A DNA stretch of 35,990 bases, from assembly GCA_028691715.1 (NCBI GenBank), contig JAQUYR010000005.1, forward strand, positions 1 through 35,990. Reading direction: 5' to 3'. The translations under genes and the position numbers were made by a program. Below the pieces are notes generated by a model. The model did no database searches and was not told the origin of the DNA. It saw only the letters and a list, made by a program, of their open reading frames with translations. The stretch comes from Bacilli bacterium. GTDB taxonomy: Bacteria; Bacillota_I; Bacilli_A; ML615J-28; CAG-698. This document shows positions 6,478-13,672 of the stretch, in pieces. Position 1 is the first letter of the stretch, and the number at the start of each line of letters is the position of its first letter.

Positions 6478-7473
6478 ATGGAACAATTTGGAGAAAAACT
6501 TAAAGAATTAAGAACTAAAAATGGTGAAAGTCAAAAAAAATTAGCTGAAATACTTAATGTTTCATTTCAATCAATTTCAAAATGGGAACAAAGTATTCAT
6601 TATCCTGATGTCTTTTTAATAGAAAAAATAGCAATGCATTATAATGTTAATATAAATTATTTATTCGATAATGAAATCATAAAGGAAATAAAATCAGAGA
6701 ATAAAATAGAACATTTTAAACTTGTCACTACTATAAATCACAGTGATTCAATCGTTACTTGGACTGATTATGAATATGAAGGCACAATTGCACCGATTGC
6801 TAATCTTGATTCGAGACGTCATTGTGCTGGGAATCGTTTTATTAAAACACATCCTGGTCCCAAAGGATACTTAATCATTGCCGTAAATGAAAAGAATGAA
6901 ATATGTTTTATGGCAGAACACCGAGACCATCCCTATTTTCCTATTTGTGGTCCAATAGGTGAGTTTTATTCTCGATTAGATGGTATTGGAAAGGCTAATC
7001 CTTGTTTTATTATTGAAGAATCTTATGAAAGTAGAGGACAGAATGCGAAAGATTTTGAATTTGTTATTCCTAAAAATGGTATTTTAATTAATATTCCTTA
7101 TCAATCAATAGAAACAAAAAATTTATTAATGTTTATTGTTTCAAATAGACTAAGAAAGAAAATACAAAATTATTTTCCTAATGTGAAAATAAGTGGGAGA
7201 ACATTATTTAATGGTCTTATAATTACAAATGAGTTAAACAATGTAAAAGTTTATTTAGAAGATAATCAGATAGTTTTCGAAAAAGAATTTAGTTGTGAAG
7301 AAATAAGAGAAGATTTATCAGATAATAACACTAGAGATTATATAGAAGATTTGGAATACCAAATTAATGATTTAGAATCAAGGCTTGAAATTTTAGAGGA
7401 GCAATTAACACGATTTGATGAATTAGAGCAACAAATTGACAATTTAGATTCACGATTGTGCGACATGGAATAA
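6478..7473 (+). CDS. XRE-family HTH protein with an unrecognised middle domain and C-terminal coiled coil
   Basis: 331 aa. Residues 1-65 are a clear Cro/CI-type helix-turn-helix (FGEKLKELRTKNGESQKKLA, then SFQSISKWEQ as recognition helix). Residues about 80-270 form a mixed alpha/beta domain I do not recognise, rich in His, Cys and aromatic residues (RRHCAGNRF, AEHRDHPYFPICGP). Residues 287-331 form a leucine/isoleucine heptad coiled coil ending in CDME, which suggests oligomerisation. The middle domain could sense a ligand or be a toxin-like or effector part. It has two upstream promoters and its own terminator, and lies between the protease unit and the HEAT/glycosyltransferase pair. Confidence 0.8.
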   Translation: MEQFGEKLKELRTKNGESQKKLAEILNVSFQSISKWEQSIHYPDVFLIEKIAMHYNVNINYLFDNEIIKEIKSENKIEHFKLVTTINHSDSIVTWTDYEYEGTIAPIANLDSRRHCAGNRFIKTHPGPKGYLIIAVNEKNEICFMAEHRDHPYFPICGPIGEFYSRLDGIGKANPCFIIEESYESRGQNAKDFEFVIPKNGILINIPYQSIETKNLLMFIVSNRLRKKIQNYFPNVKISGRTLFNGLIITNELNNVKVYLEDNQIVFEKEFSCEEIREDLSDNNTRDYIEDLEYQINDLESRLEILEEQLTRFDELEQQIDNLDSRLCDME

Positions 7474-7481
7474 TTAAGTTG

Positions 7482-7507
7482 GCTTGCTAGAAATAGTAAG
7501 CTTTTTT
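7482..7507 (+). terminator. Intrinsic terminator of the XRE-fusion gene
   Basis: An 8-bp stem (7482-7489 with 7494-7501, one G-U) with a GAAA tetraloop is followed by six T (7502-7507). Confidence 0.85.
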
Positions 7508-7589
7508 CATTTGTAAGTAATTTGTAGAGCTTATATTAGTTTTTTAAGAAAGATTTGATAGAATATCAGTAATAATAATTAAAAGGAAT

Positions 7590-7652
7590 GTTAGAGATAT
7601 TTGTTACTACTAATGGAAATGATTAGACAAATAATTGGTAATTTGATATAAT
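7590..7652 (+). promoter_or_regulatory. Promoter module, copy 2, driving the HEAT/glycosyltransferase pair
   Basis: Contains GTTAGA (7590-7595), ATGGAAATG (7613-7621), TAGACA (7624-7629), 17 bases, TATAAT (7647-7652). It is homologous to the module at 6311-6374. Confidence 0.65.
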
Positions 7653-7685
7653 TAAATTAATCTCAATGAAAGGATGGAGCTAACC

Positions 7686-8774
7686 TTGTTAATAATACTA
7701 ATCATAGTATACGTTACAATATTTCTCATTATTCTACTCATTTCATTTTGGTATTTTATCAATGAAAAAATGTATCAAAGGCATGTTGATAAAAAAACTA
7801 ATCTTTTTTTACATGCTGAAAAAGAAGAGATTAAATTAATTGGTGAAACAAAAACGGCGACAACAAAACATATTTCTTTTCTGACAAAGCAACTAAAGAA
7901 AAACAAGAATTTACAGGCATTTGATAAGATGATATCTCTTGTTCATGAGGAAAACGCTGAAGAAGCATTTTTATATGTTTATTCAATTACTGAAGTGTTT
8001 GTTAACATTGTAAAGGAGTTTTATCATAAAGCTACTATTTATCAGGCATATTTTGCTTATTTAATTACTAAATATCCTATTAATTTAAAGATTGAACAAG
8101 GAAAGATTAGGGAATTTCTCCTTGAAATTTGTACATCTAAATCCATATATTGTCGTGAGAACGCTTTGTATGGTTTAGCAATGATTGGTGATGCTAAGAT
8201 ATGCTTTGAAGCTCTAAACGCTCTAGCTATTAGTGGAAGAATGACTCAAGTAAAATTGTTAACTGAATGCTTGATTGATTTTAAAGGAAATAATAGTGAA
8301 TTATTAAATTATTTATTAAATAATTTTAATAACTATCCTCGGCAAATAAAGATTTCTATTATTGATTATGCTCGTTTCGTAAGCTGTGATAGTGTTGAAG
8401 AAATATATGAGATACTAAAAAAGGAAACCGATGAAGAAGTTTTATATTCGTGTTTAAGATATTTTGGAAAACATAAATATAATGATGCTTTAGAATATAT
8501 AATCAACTTTGGTAATAAAGCTTTACAGGATGAATGTTGGGGATTTGTTGCTGTGATATCCTCTGTTTTAAAGTTATACAAATATTCTGTATCAACAAAT
8601 TTTCTATATAAGGCAGTGATTTGCCCTGATTGGTCTTCTCGTGAGAATGCTGCCAAAACGCTTATCCATTTTTTTGGTAAAAGAACATTACAGATTTTAT
8701 CAAAATATCAAGATAAATATGCTAATGAAATGATTCAATATCAACTAAATACAAAAGATCTTGTGAAAGAATAG
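7686..8774 (+). CDS. Membrane-anchored HEAT-repeat-like protein
   Basis: 362 aa from the TTG at 7686, which lies 6 bases after AAAGGATGGAG. An in-frame ATG at 7674 sits inside that ribosome binding site and is less likely. One N-terminal membrane helix (about residues 1-26) is followed by an all-helical cytoplasmic region. Paired helices of the HEAT/armadillo kind recur (ENALYGLAMIGDAKICFEAL; EVLYSCLRYFGKHKYNDAL; RENAAKTLIHFF). The stop codon abuts the glycosyltransferase start, so the two are coupled. HEAT-like membrane proteins next to processive glycosyltransferases occur in other Gram-positive bacteria, and a scaffold or regulator of polysaccharide export is plausible. Confidence 0.75.
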   Translation: MLIILIIVYVTIFLIILLISFWYFINEKMYQRHVDKKTNLFLHAEKEEIKLIGETKTATTKHISFLTKQLKKNKNLQAFDKMISLVHEENAEEAFLYVYSITEVFVNIVKEFYHKATIYQAYFAYLITKYPINLKIEQGKIREFLLEICTSKSIYCRENALYGLAMIGDAKICFEALNALAISGRMTQVKLLTECLIDFKGNNSELLNYLLNNFNNYPRQIKISIIDYARFVSCDSVEEIYEILKKETDEEVLYSCLRYFGKHKYNDALEYIINFGNKALQDECWGFVAVISSVLKLYKYSVSTNFLYKAVICPDWSSRENAAKTLIHFFGKRTLQILSKYQDKYANEMIQYQLNTKDLVKE

Positions 8775-10190
8775 ATGGTGATAATAATGATGGAGATTCT
8801 AAAATCTATTTTACAAATCATCAGTTATATGTTTATTGGTTATTCAATGATATATACGACGATAATGGTAATTTTCGTAATCATGGGGTGGTTTTTGTTA
8901 TATAAACAAAAGCAACAAAGGAGATTTGAGAATCGTTTGATAAATAAATTTTATTTACCAATTTCGATTATCGTTCCCGCATACAATGAAGAGTACACAA
9001 TTATTGGTTCAATAAAATCATTGTTAAAACTGGATTATAATTTATATGAAATTGTGGTTATTGATGATGGTTCAAAGGATGAGACGAGTAAAAAAGTTAT
9101 TGAAGAATTTCATATGCATAAAATAAACCGACCAATCCATAAGATGATTAAATGTCAACTAGAGGAATTTTTGTATGAATCCCATAGCGAGAAGGTTCCA
9201 ATTACTCTTGTCAGGAAGAAAAATGGTGGAGTTAAAGCCGATGCTATAAATATGGGAATAAATGTTTGTAAATATCCCTATTTTATATGTATGGATGCTG
9301 ATTCGGTCCTTCAAAATAATTCATTAAAGGAAATCGCAACACCTGTTATGAAAGATGATTCAATAGTTGCTGTTGGTGGAGCTATAAGAATCCTTAATGA
9401 TGTAAAAATAAAGGATGGCAAGGTCATTAAGTATCGTATACCGCGAAATTGGCTTTCTGCTTTACAAGTAGTTGAATATGACCGAACATTTGCTTCAGCA
9501 AAATTCTTTTTTAACAAAATACGGGGAAATGCTATCATTTCTGGAGCTTTTGGTCTCTTTAAAAAGGATATTGTCATCAAGGTAGGGGGATATGATTCCA
9601 AAGCTATTGGTGAAGATATGGATTTGGTTATGAGTATCAGTGGATATTGCATGGAGAATCACATCCCATATAATATTGATTACGTTCCTTCAGCAATCTG
9701 TTGGACTCAGGCTCCTGAGAGTTTAAGAGATATTAAGAGCCAAAGAACCAGATGGCATATTGGAATGAGACAAAACATTCGTAAATGTAAAAGAATGATA
9801 GGTAACCCTAAATATGGTAGTTTAGGAACGATTACAATTCCTATATTTTTGCTATTTGAACTATTTTCTCCAACAATTGAGGTTGTTGGAATGCTGAGTC
9901 TAATTATAGCAATTGCTTTAGGAAAGGTATCATTAATGCATACTTTAATGATAACAGCAATATATTCTCTATTCGGTATTTTTTCATCGATTGTAGCTTT
10001 TTCAGCTGGAGTACAATCGTTTGATATCAAACTATCCTTTAAAGATATTCTCAAGGTAATCGGTGTCTGTCTTTTTGAGTTATTATTCATGCATCCTTAT
10101 CTATTGTATGTTCGCCTTGTTGCTTCCTATAAACCATCGAGAAAGAAAATTGTTTGGAAGTCTCTGGAAAGAAAAAAGATTGATAGTTAA
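8775..10190 (+). CDS. Processive family 2 glycosyltransferase (cellulose/hyaluronan/PNAG synthase type)
   Basis: 471 aa, polytopic. N-terminal membrane segment(s) at about 12-43; GT2 domain from about 62 (ISIIVPAYNEE). UDP-binding DDGS is at 97-100, the metal-binding DAD at 174-176, the catalytic-base GED at 279-281, and QRTRW (323-327) is the QxxRW signature of processive enzymes. Three to four membrane segments follow (about 348-460). Such enzymes polymerise a beta-linked sugar from UDP-sugars and push the chain across the membrane; the sugar is not identifiable. ATG 8775 abuts the upstream stop; ATG 8787 after GGTGAT is an equally good start. The neighbouring HEAT-like protein is the likely partner; no deacetylase or hydrolase is nearby. 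Confidence 0.88.
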   Translation: MVIIMMEILKSILQIISYMFIGYSMIYTTIMVIFVIMGWFLLYKQKQQRRFENRLINKFYLPISIIVPAYNEEYTIIGSIKSLLKLDYNLYEIVVIDDGSKDETSKKVIEEFHMHKINRPIHKMIKCQLEEFLYESHSEKVPITLVRKKNGGVKADAINMGINVCKYPYFICMDADSVLQNNSLKEIATPVMKDDSIVAVGGAIRILNDVKIKDGKVIKYRIPRNWLSALQVVEYDRTFASAKFFFNKIRGNAIISGAFGLFKKDIVIKVGGYDSKAIGEDMDLVMSISGYCMENHIPYNIDYVPSAICWTQAPESLRDIKSQRTRWHIGMRQNIRKCKRMIGNPKYGSLGTITIPIFLLFELFSPTIEVVGMLSLIIAIALGKVSLMHTLMITAIYSLFGIFSSIVAFSAGVQSFDIKLSFKDILKVIGVCLFELLFMHPYLLYVRLVASYKPSRKKIVWKSLERKKIDS

Positions 10191-10206
10191 TAATTTATTG
10201 CAAAAA

Positions 10207-10236
10207 AAACTTACCTTTATTGGTAAGTTTCTTTAA
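10207..10236 (+). terminator. Terminator after the glycosyltransferase gene
   Basis: Stem AACTTACC (10208-10215) with GGTAAGTT (10222-10229), loop TTTATT, then TTCTTT. The A-run on the 5' side makes it usable on the minus strand too. Confidence 0.75.
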
Positions 10237-10262
10237 ATTATAATGAATAAATATCATATTTC

Positions 10263-10291
10263 TTTCTAATTTTTATTTGTTGTTGTATAAT
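10263..10291 (+). promoter_or_regulatory. Possible promoter of the ZIP transporter gene
   Basis: TATAAT at 10286-10291 has correct distance to the gene; the -35 hexamer TTTCTA (10263-10268, 17-base spacer) is weak. No metal-regulator palindrome is apparent. Confidence 0.4.
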
Positions 10292-10319
10292 AAAGATAAC
10301 AAAAGAAAGGGTTAGTTTT

Positions 10320-11099
10320 ATGAAAGAAACGATTATCGGATTACTTATCCCATTTTTAGGGACAACACTTGGTGCTGGAATGGTATTTTTAATTAGAAAA
10401 GAAATAAAGCCGGCAATTCAAAAACTATTATTGGGATTCGCTTCTGGAGTAATGATTTCGGCATCTGTTTGGTCTTTACTCATCCCTTCAATTAATATGT
10501 CAGAGACTCAAGGAGTGATTGCTTGGCTCCCACCAACAATCGGATTTCTGTTGGGAATGGGATTTTTATTGTTACTCGATACAATAATTCCCCATTTGCA
10601 TTCTAGAACATCTAAACCTGAAGGGGTAAAGACAAAATTAAATCGGACTACTATGTTAATCTTTGCGGTTACACTACATAATATTCCTGAGGGAATTTCT
10701 GTTGGGGTGGTTTTTGCTGGAGCTTTAGCGGGAAATACTGGGATAACAATGGCTGGAGCTTTAGCTTTAGCTATCGGTATTGCTATTCAAAATTTTCCTG
10801 AAGGAGCAATTATTTCCATGCCATTAAAAGCTGAAGGAAATACTAAAAGAAAATCCTTTGCATATGGAGTTTTATCGGGAATTGTTGAACCAGTTGCCGC
10901 CTTTATCACTATTTTGCTGACTAATATTATGGTACCAATTTTACCATATCTACTAGCTTTTGCTGCTGGAGCTATGATTTATGTAGTTGTTGAAGAATTG
11001 ATACCTGAATCTCAAAAAGGGGAGCATTCTAACATTGCCACTATTGGTATTGCTGTTGGTTTTGCTATTATGATGATTCTTGATGTAGCCTTAGGGTAA
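10320..11099 (+). CDS. ZIP-family divalent metal transporter
   Basis: 259 aa with about eight membrane segments. The two signature helices are intact: HNIPEG (120-125) in segment IV and QNFPEG (157-162) in segment V, which together form the binuclear metal site. EELIPE (about 225-230) is the conserved late motif. A short His-containing loop (PHLH, 91-94) lies in the cytosolic loop between III and IV. It most likely imports zinc, perhaps iron or manganese; specificity cannot be read. AAAGAAAGGG precedes the start by about 8 bases. It is monocistronic, ended by the hairpin at 11130. Confidence 0.9.
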   Translation: MKETIIGLLIPFLGTTLGAGMVFLIRKEIKPAIQKLLLGFASGVMISASVWSLLIPSINMSETQGVIAWLPPTIGFLLGMGFLLLLDTIIPHLHSRTSKPEGVKTKLNRTTMLIFAVTLHNIPEGISVGVVFAGALAGNTGITMAGALALAIGIAIQNFPEGAIISMPLKAEGNTKRKSFAYGVLSGIVEPVAAFITILLTNIMVPILPYLLAFAAGAMIYVVVEELIPESQKGEHSNIATIGIAVGFAIMMILDVALG

Positions 11100-11129
11100 A
11101 CAGAAACTCAATAAGATATTATTGAGTCA

Positions 11130-11162
11130 GAGCGTTGACAAAGTCAACGCTCACATTTTTTT
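11130..11162 (+). terminator. Terminator of the ZIP transporter gene
   Basis: A perfect 10-bp stem, GAGCGTTGAC (11130-11139) with GTCAACGCTC (11143-11152), loop AAA, followed by a run of seven T (11156-11162). Confidence 0.85.
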
Positions 11163-11261
11163 GTTTACTAGTTTTTACTAAGTGGGGATTTATTTCATAT
11201 ATAGGCCATTTGTGGGGGTATATTACTATAATATACTCCTTTTTATACCTTGTGTGGTGAA

Positions 11262-11302
11262 AATAAAAAACTACCTTTTTTAAAAATACAAAAAGGTAGT
11301 TT
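11262..11302 (-). terminator. Minus-strand terminator inside the hairpin-rich element
   Basis: A 13-bp stem (11268-11280 with 11290-11302). On the minus strand it is followed by a T-rich tract; on the plus strand it is followed by TGTCATC, so it is oriented for leftward transcripts. Confidence 0.6.
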
Positions 11303-11314
11303 GTCATCAGTCTG

Positions 11315-11342
11315 ACTCAATAAGATATTATTGAGTTTTTTT
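11315..11342 (+). terminator. Right palindrome of the element, terminator-like on the plus strand
   Basis: A 9-bp stem with GATA loop runs directly into a run of seven T (11336-11342). Confidence 0.6.
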
Positions 11343-11343
11343 A

Positions 11344-11372
11344 TTGTCTGGGAGATTAAAATATGTTAGAAT
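11344..11372 (+). promoter_or_regulatory. Promoter of the GNAT/nitrilase/CAT-like cluster
   Basis: TTGTCT (11344-11349), 17 bases, TAGAAT (11367-11372) with an extended -10 TG at 11364-11365. Confidence 0.55.
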
Positions 11373-11395
11373 ATTAATAATTGGAAGGTAAAAAA

Positions 11396-11887
11396 ATGAG
11401 AGAACTTGAATTTGTATTGTTAACAGAAAAGGATATTATTCCGATGACAAAAATAATGAAGGAGGCTTTTGATGCCGATTCATTGATGCACTTAGGAAAA
11501 ATTGGAGGACCTCCAGGATATGATAATGGTGAGTTTCTGAGGAAATATGGATTACATGAGAAATCAACAGCTTATAAAATATTGCTAGAAAAGGAAGCAA
11601 TTGGGGTAGTTATTTTATGGATTAACGAAAAGACTAACATCAACTTCCTTGGCTGTATCTTTATAGATCCTAAAGTTCAAGACCAGGGACTTGGCCTAGA
11701 TATATGGAAGATGATTGAAAAAATGTATCCCGATACTATCAAATGGTGTACTGAAACACCAACATTTTCTCGTAGAAATCATAACTTTTATGTCAACAAG
11801 TGTGGCTTCCATATTGTTAAAATTGATAATCCCCATAGTATTGAAGAGGGATCATTTAATTTAGAAAAGGTTATGAAGAAGGGATAG
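11396..11887 (+). CDS. GNAT-family N-acetyltransferase
   Basis: 163 aa from the ATG at 11396, set by GGAAGGT six bases upstream (an in-frame TTG at 11381 precedes that site). The acetyl-CoA binding motif A is FIDPKVQDQGLGLDIWKMI, with QDQGLG as the pyrophosphate loop. The closing YVNKCGFHIVK is the usual GNAT end (Y..xGF). The acceptor substrate is unknown. The stop is one base from the start of the nitrilase gene, and a CAT-like enzyme follows, so the three may act on related small molecules or amines. Confidence 0.85.
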   Translation: MRELEFVLLTEKDIIPMTKIMKEAFDADSLMHLGKIGGPPGYDNGEFLRKYGLHEKSTAYKILLEKEAIGVVILWINEKTNINFLGCIFIDPKVQDQGLGLDIWKMIEKMYPDTIKWCTETPTFSRRNHNFYVNKCGFHIVKIDNPHSIEEGSFNLEKVMKKG

Positions 11888-11888
11888 A

Positions 11889-12839
11889 ATGATGAAGGTT
11901 GCTGCCATACAGTTAAATAATTACCTTGGAGAAATGGTCCAGAGTTTTATTGCTGCTGAAAATTTAATTATTAAAGCAGTTGAAGAAAAAGCAGAAATGG
12001 TTTTCTTGCCTGAATTATCAACCTGTGGGTATATTCCTAATGATGATATTTGGAGCTTTGGTGAAAAATCAAATGGAATAACAAATAAATGGTTATCGGA
12101 GATGTCAAAAAAATATTCAATCTATATTGGTGCTGGCTTTTTAGAATGTGATGGTCATGACTTTTATAACTCATATGCTATTTCTAGTCCTGAAGGAAAG
12201 ATTTTAGGAGTCATTCGGAAAGTAGAACCTGAAGCGTCATGCTTTAAAGGTAGTGATGTTGGAAGCATCATCAATACGCCAGTAGGAAAAATTGCTGTGG
12301 GTATTTGTGCTGATAGCCATAAAAAATGGTTTTTCCAAAGAATGAAAAAGGAGAGACCAGACTTATTAATTCTTCCTCATGCCTGGGCTACACCAAGCAC
12401 TAAAACTGGGATAGTCAAGGATAAAGATATTGAAGATAGTAAAAAGATTGTTCATGATTTCGGAGCAATTTATGCTAGACAATTAAATATACCAGTTATC
12501 TTCATAAATTCTTGGGGAATTATGCCAAAGATGATGGGAATCTTGGGGAAAACTATGTTTACCAATAGGTATTTAATCCAGGGAGCTTCAGCAATTTTTG
12601 ATTCTCATAATCTAGCAGTATATTGTAAAGATGAAGAAAATTATTTAGTTGCAGATATCAGCTTTCAAGACAAGAAAGATGAAGATAACATTAAACAGAG
12701 GTTTTACTGGGGATGGATTCATCCTGGCTCTTGGTTTATCAGAAAGATTATTATTCCCCTTGATATTGCAAAGGGAAAGAAGCATTATCTTAAGAGTAAA
12801 GTGAGAAAAGAAAAGGCCGATGCTGTTTTTGATTTATAA
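11889..12839 (+). CDS. Carbon-nitrogen hydrolase (nitrilase superfamily)
   Basis: 316 aa, cytosolic. The Glu-Lys-Cys catalytic triad is visible: E42 in FLPELS, K111 in IRKVEPEA and C140 in GICADS. These enzymes hydrolyse amides, carbamoyl compounds or nitriles. The sequence after the nucleophile (CADSHKKWFFQRMKKERPDLLILPHAW) differs from the common omega-amidase and N-carbamoylputrescine amidase patterns, so the substrate is open. The start is ATG ATG after GAAGGGATAGA, one base after the GNAT stop. A polyamine-uptake operon begins about 720 bp downstream, which makes an amine-derived substrate conceivable, but that is speculation. Confidence 0.85.
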   Translation: MMKVAAIQLNNYLGEMVQSFIAAENLIIKAVEEKAEMVFLPELSTCGYIPNDDIWSFGEKSNGITNKWLSEMSKKYSIYIGAGFLECDGHDFYNSYAISSPEGKILGVIRKVEPEASCFKGSDVGSIINTPVGKIAVGICADSHKKWFFQRMKKERPDLLILPHAWATPSTKTGIVKDKDIEDSKKIVHDFGAIYARQLNIPVIFINSWGIMPKMMGILGKTMFTNRYLIQGASAIFDSHNLAVYCKDEENYLVADISFQDKKDEDNIKQRFYWGWIHPGSWFIRKIIIPLDIAKGKKHYLKSKVRKEKADAVFDL

Positions 12840-12863
12840 TATAACATTAAGGATGGAAAGAAA

Positions 12864-13511
12864 ATGAAAATAATAGATATTAAGACATGGAAGGGCAGAA
12901 AACATTATGAGTGGTTTAAGGAATACAAAGTTCCATATTATAATGTAACAATGCGCTTAGATATTACTAAATTTTATAACTATATTAAGAAAGAAGGATA
13001 TTCCTTTTTTATTCCTTTGATGTATATTGTGAATATAGCTCTTAATGAAATAGAAGAATTTCGTTTGCGCATAAGGGGTGAAGAAGTTATTCTTTATGAT
13101 GAGTTATCGCCAGCTTATACGATAATGACTGATGATGGAATTTTTGATAACTGTGAGAATGAGTTTGTTAAGGATTTTAAAGAATACTATCACTTAGCAA
13201 AAGAAGCAATTATTAGGGGAAAAAAGGGAATTGATGATGAAAAAAAATATAATGATCCCAATCGCTTGGATCAACTATATTTTACCTGCCTTCCCTGGAT
13301 TGATTTTTTAAGTGTTACTCATCCGATGACTGATGATAACAACTCATGTATTCCCCGAATTATTTGGGGTAAATACACGAAGAAGGATGAAAATGTTGAA
13401 ATAACTATGGGAATTCAAGTGAATCATGCCCTTGTTGATGGTAAGCCATTATGTGATGGTTTTAACAAAATTCAGGAATTTTTAAACGAACCAGAAAGAT
13501 ATTTGAAATAG
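12864..13511 (+). CDS. CAT-like acetyltransferase (chloramphenicol O-acetyltransferase fold)
   Basis: 215 aa, the usual length of trimeric type A CAT proteins (213-220). The N-terminal pattern WKGRKHYEWF and the C-terminal catalytic block VNHALVDGKPL are typical; the catalytic His is H188 and the structural Asp is D192 in HxxxDG. The first His of the HHxxxDG motif is Asn here. Real resistance enzymes usually have HHAVxDG, so this may be a housekeeping or different-acceptor acyltransferase rather than a drug-resistance gene. It is the last gene of the three-gene cluster; AAGGATGGAAAG precedes the start. Confidence 0.75.
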   Translation: MKIIDIKTWKGRKHYEWFKEYKVPYYNVTMRLDITKFYNYIKKEGYSFFIPLMYIVNIALNEIEEFRLRIRGEEVILYDELSPAYTIMTDDGIFDNCENEFVKDFKEYYHLAKEAIIRGKKGIDDEKKYNDPNRLDQLYFTCLPWIDFLSVTHPMTDDNNSCIPRIIWGKYTKKDENVEITMGIQVNHALVDGKPLCDGFNKIQEFLNEPERYLK

Positions 13512-13534
13512 GCCTAATAGGCTTATTTTTTTTT
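13507..13534 (+). terminator. Terminator of the GNAT/nitrilase/CAT-like cluster
   Basis: An 8-bp stem (one G-U) with loop AAT overlaps the stop codon of the last gene and is followed by a run of nine T (13526-13534). Confidence 0.8.
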
Positions 13535-13555
13535 ATAAAAAAGTATAAAAAAATA

Positions 13556-13584
13556 TTGACAAACAGGGATAATATATTTATAAT
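13556..13584 (+). promoter_or_regulatory. Perfect-consensus sigma-A promoter of the polyamine operon
   Basis: TTGACA (13556-13561), exactly 17 bases, TATAAT (13579-13584). Transcription should start near 13591, leaving a leader of about 80 bases that holds the repeated operator-like sites. Confidence 0.85.
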
Positions 13585-13595
13585 ATATATGTTTT

Positions 13596-13658
13596 GTTTA
13601 CATTTACTAAACTTAAAGTTTAATATTTTATGACTTACTAAACGATGAGTTTAATATT
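13596..13658 (+). promoter_or_regulatory. Duplicated operator-like sites in the pot operon leader
   Basis: The pattern TTACTAAAC, 5 bases, GTTTAATATT occurs twice, at 13604-13627 and 13635-13658, 31 bp apart, which is about three helical turns. Each contains the inverted pair TAAAC/GTTTA; an additional GTTTA lies at 13596-13600. They sit between the transcription start and the start codon of the regulator gene, a position suited to autorepression. Confidence 0.65.
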
Positions 13659-13672
13659 AAAGGGAGAAAAAA

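Larger units (their letters stand above)
11105..11337. repeat. Hairpin-rich element bounded by inverted repeats
   Basis: A 22-base palindrome (arms ACTCAATAA and TTATTGAGT around GATA) occurs identically at 11106-11127 and 11315-11336. Flanking bases extend the match in inverted orientation to about 26 bases (11105-11130 against 11312-11337), so the segment has inverted ends like a small non-autonomous element. Inside are three more stems: 11130-11152 (10 bp), 11215-11239 (11 bp including one G-U) and 11268-11302 (13 bp). No target-site duplication is visible. It may be a MITE-like element or a nest of terminators. Confidence 0.6.

Noticed and set aside
4500-7670. Integration of the accessory stretch at tRNA-Glu with att-site duplication
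   Set aside because: No repeat of the tRNA 3' end was found downstream and no integrase gene is present, so only the position is suggestive.
11119-11307. Minus-strand ORF of 62 residues inside the hairpin-rich element
   Set aside because: It runs through several hairpins and terminator-like stems, has no ribosome binding site, and its composition follows the repeats.
12864-13511. Annotating the CAT-like gene as chloramphenicol resistance
   Set aside because: The HHxxxDG motif is changed to NHxxxDG and the gene sits in a metabolic-looking cluster; fold assignment is safe but resistance is not.
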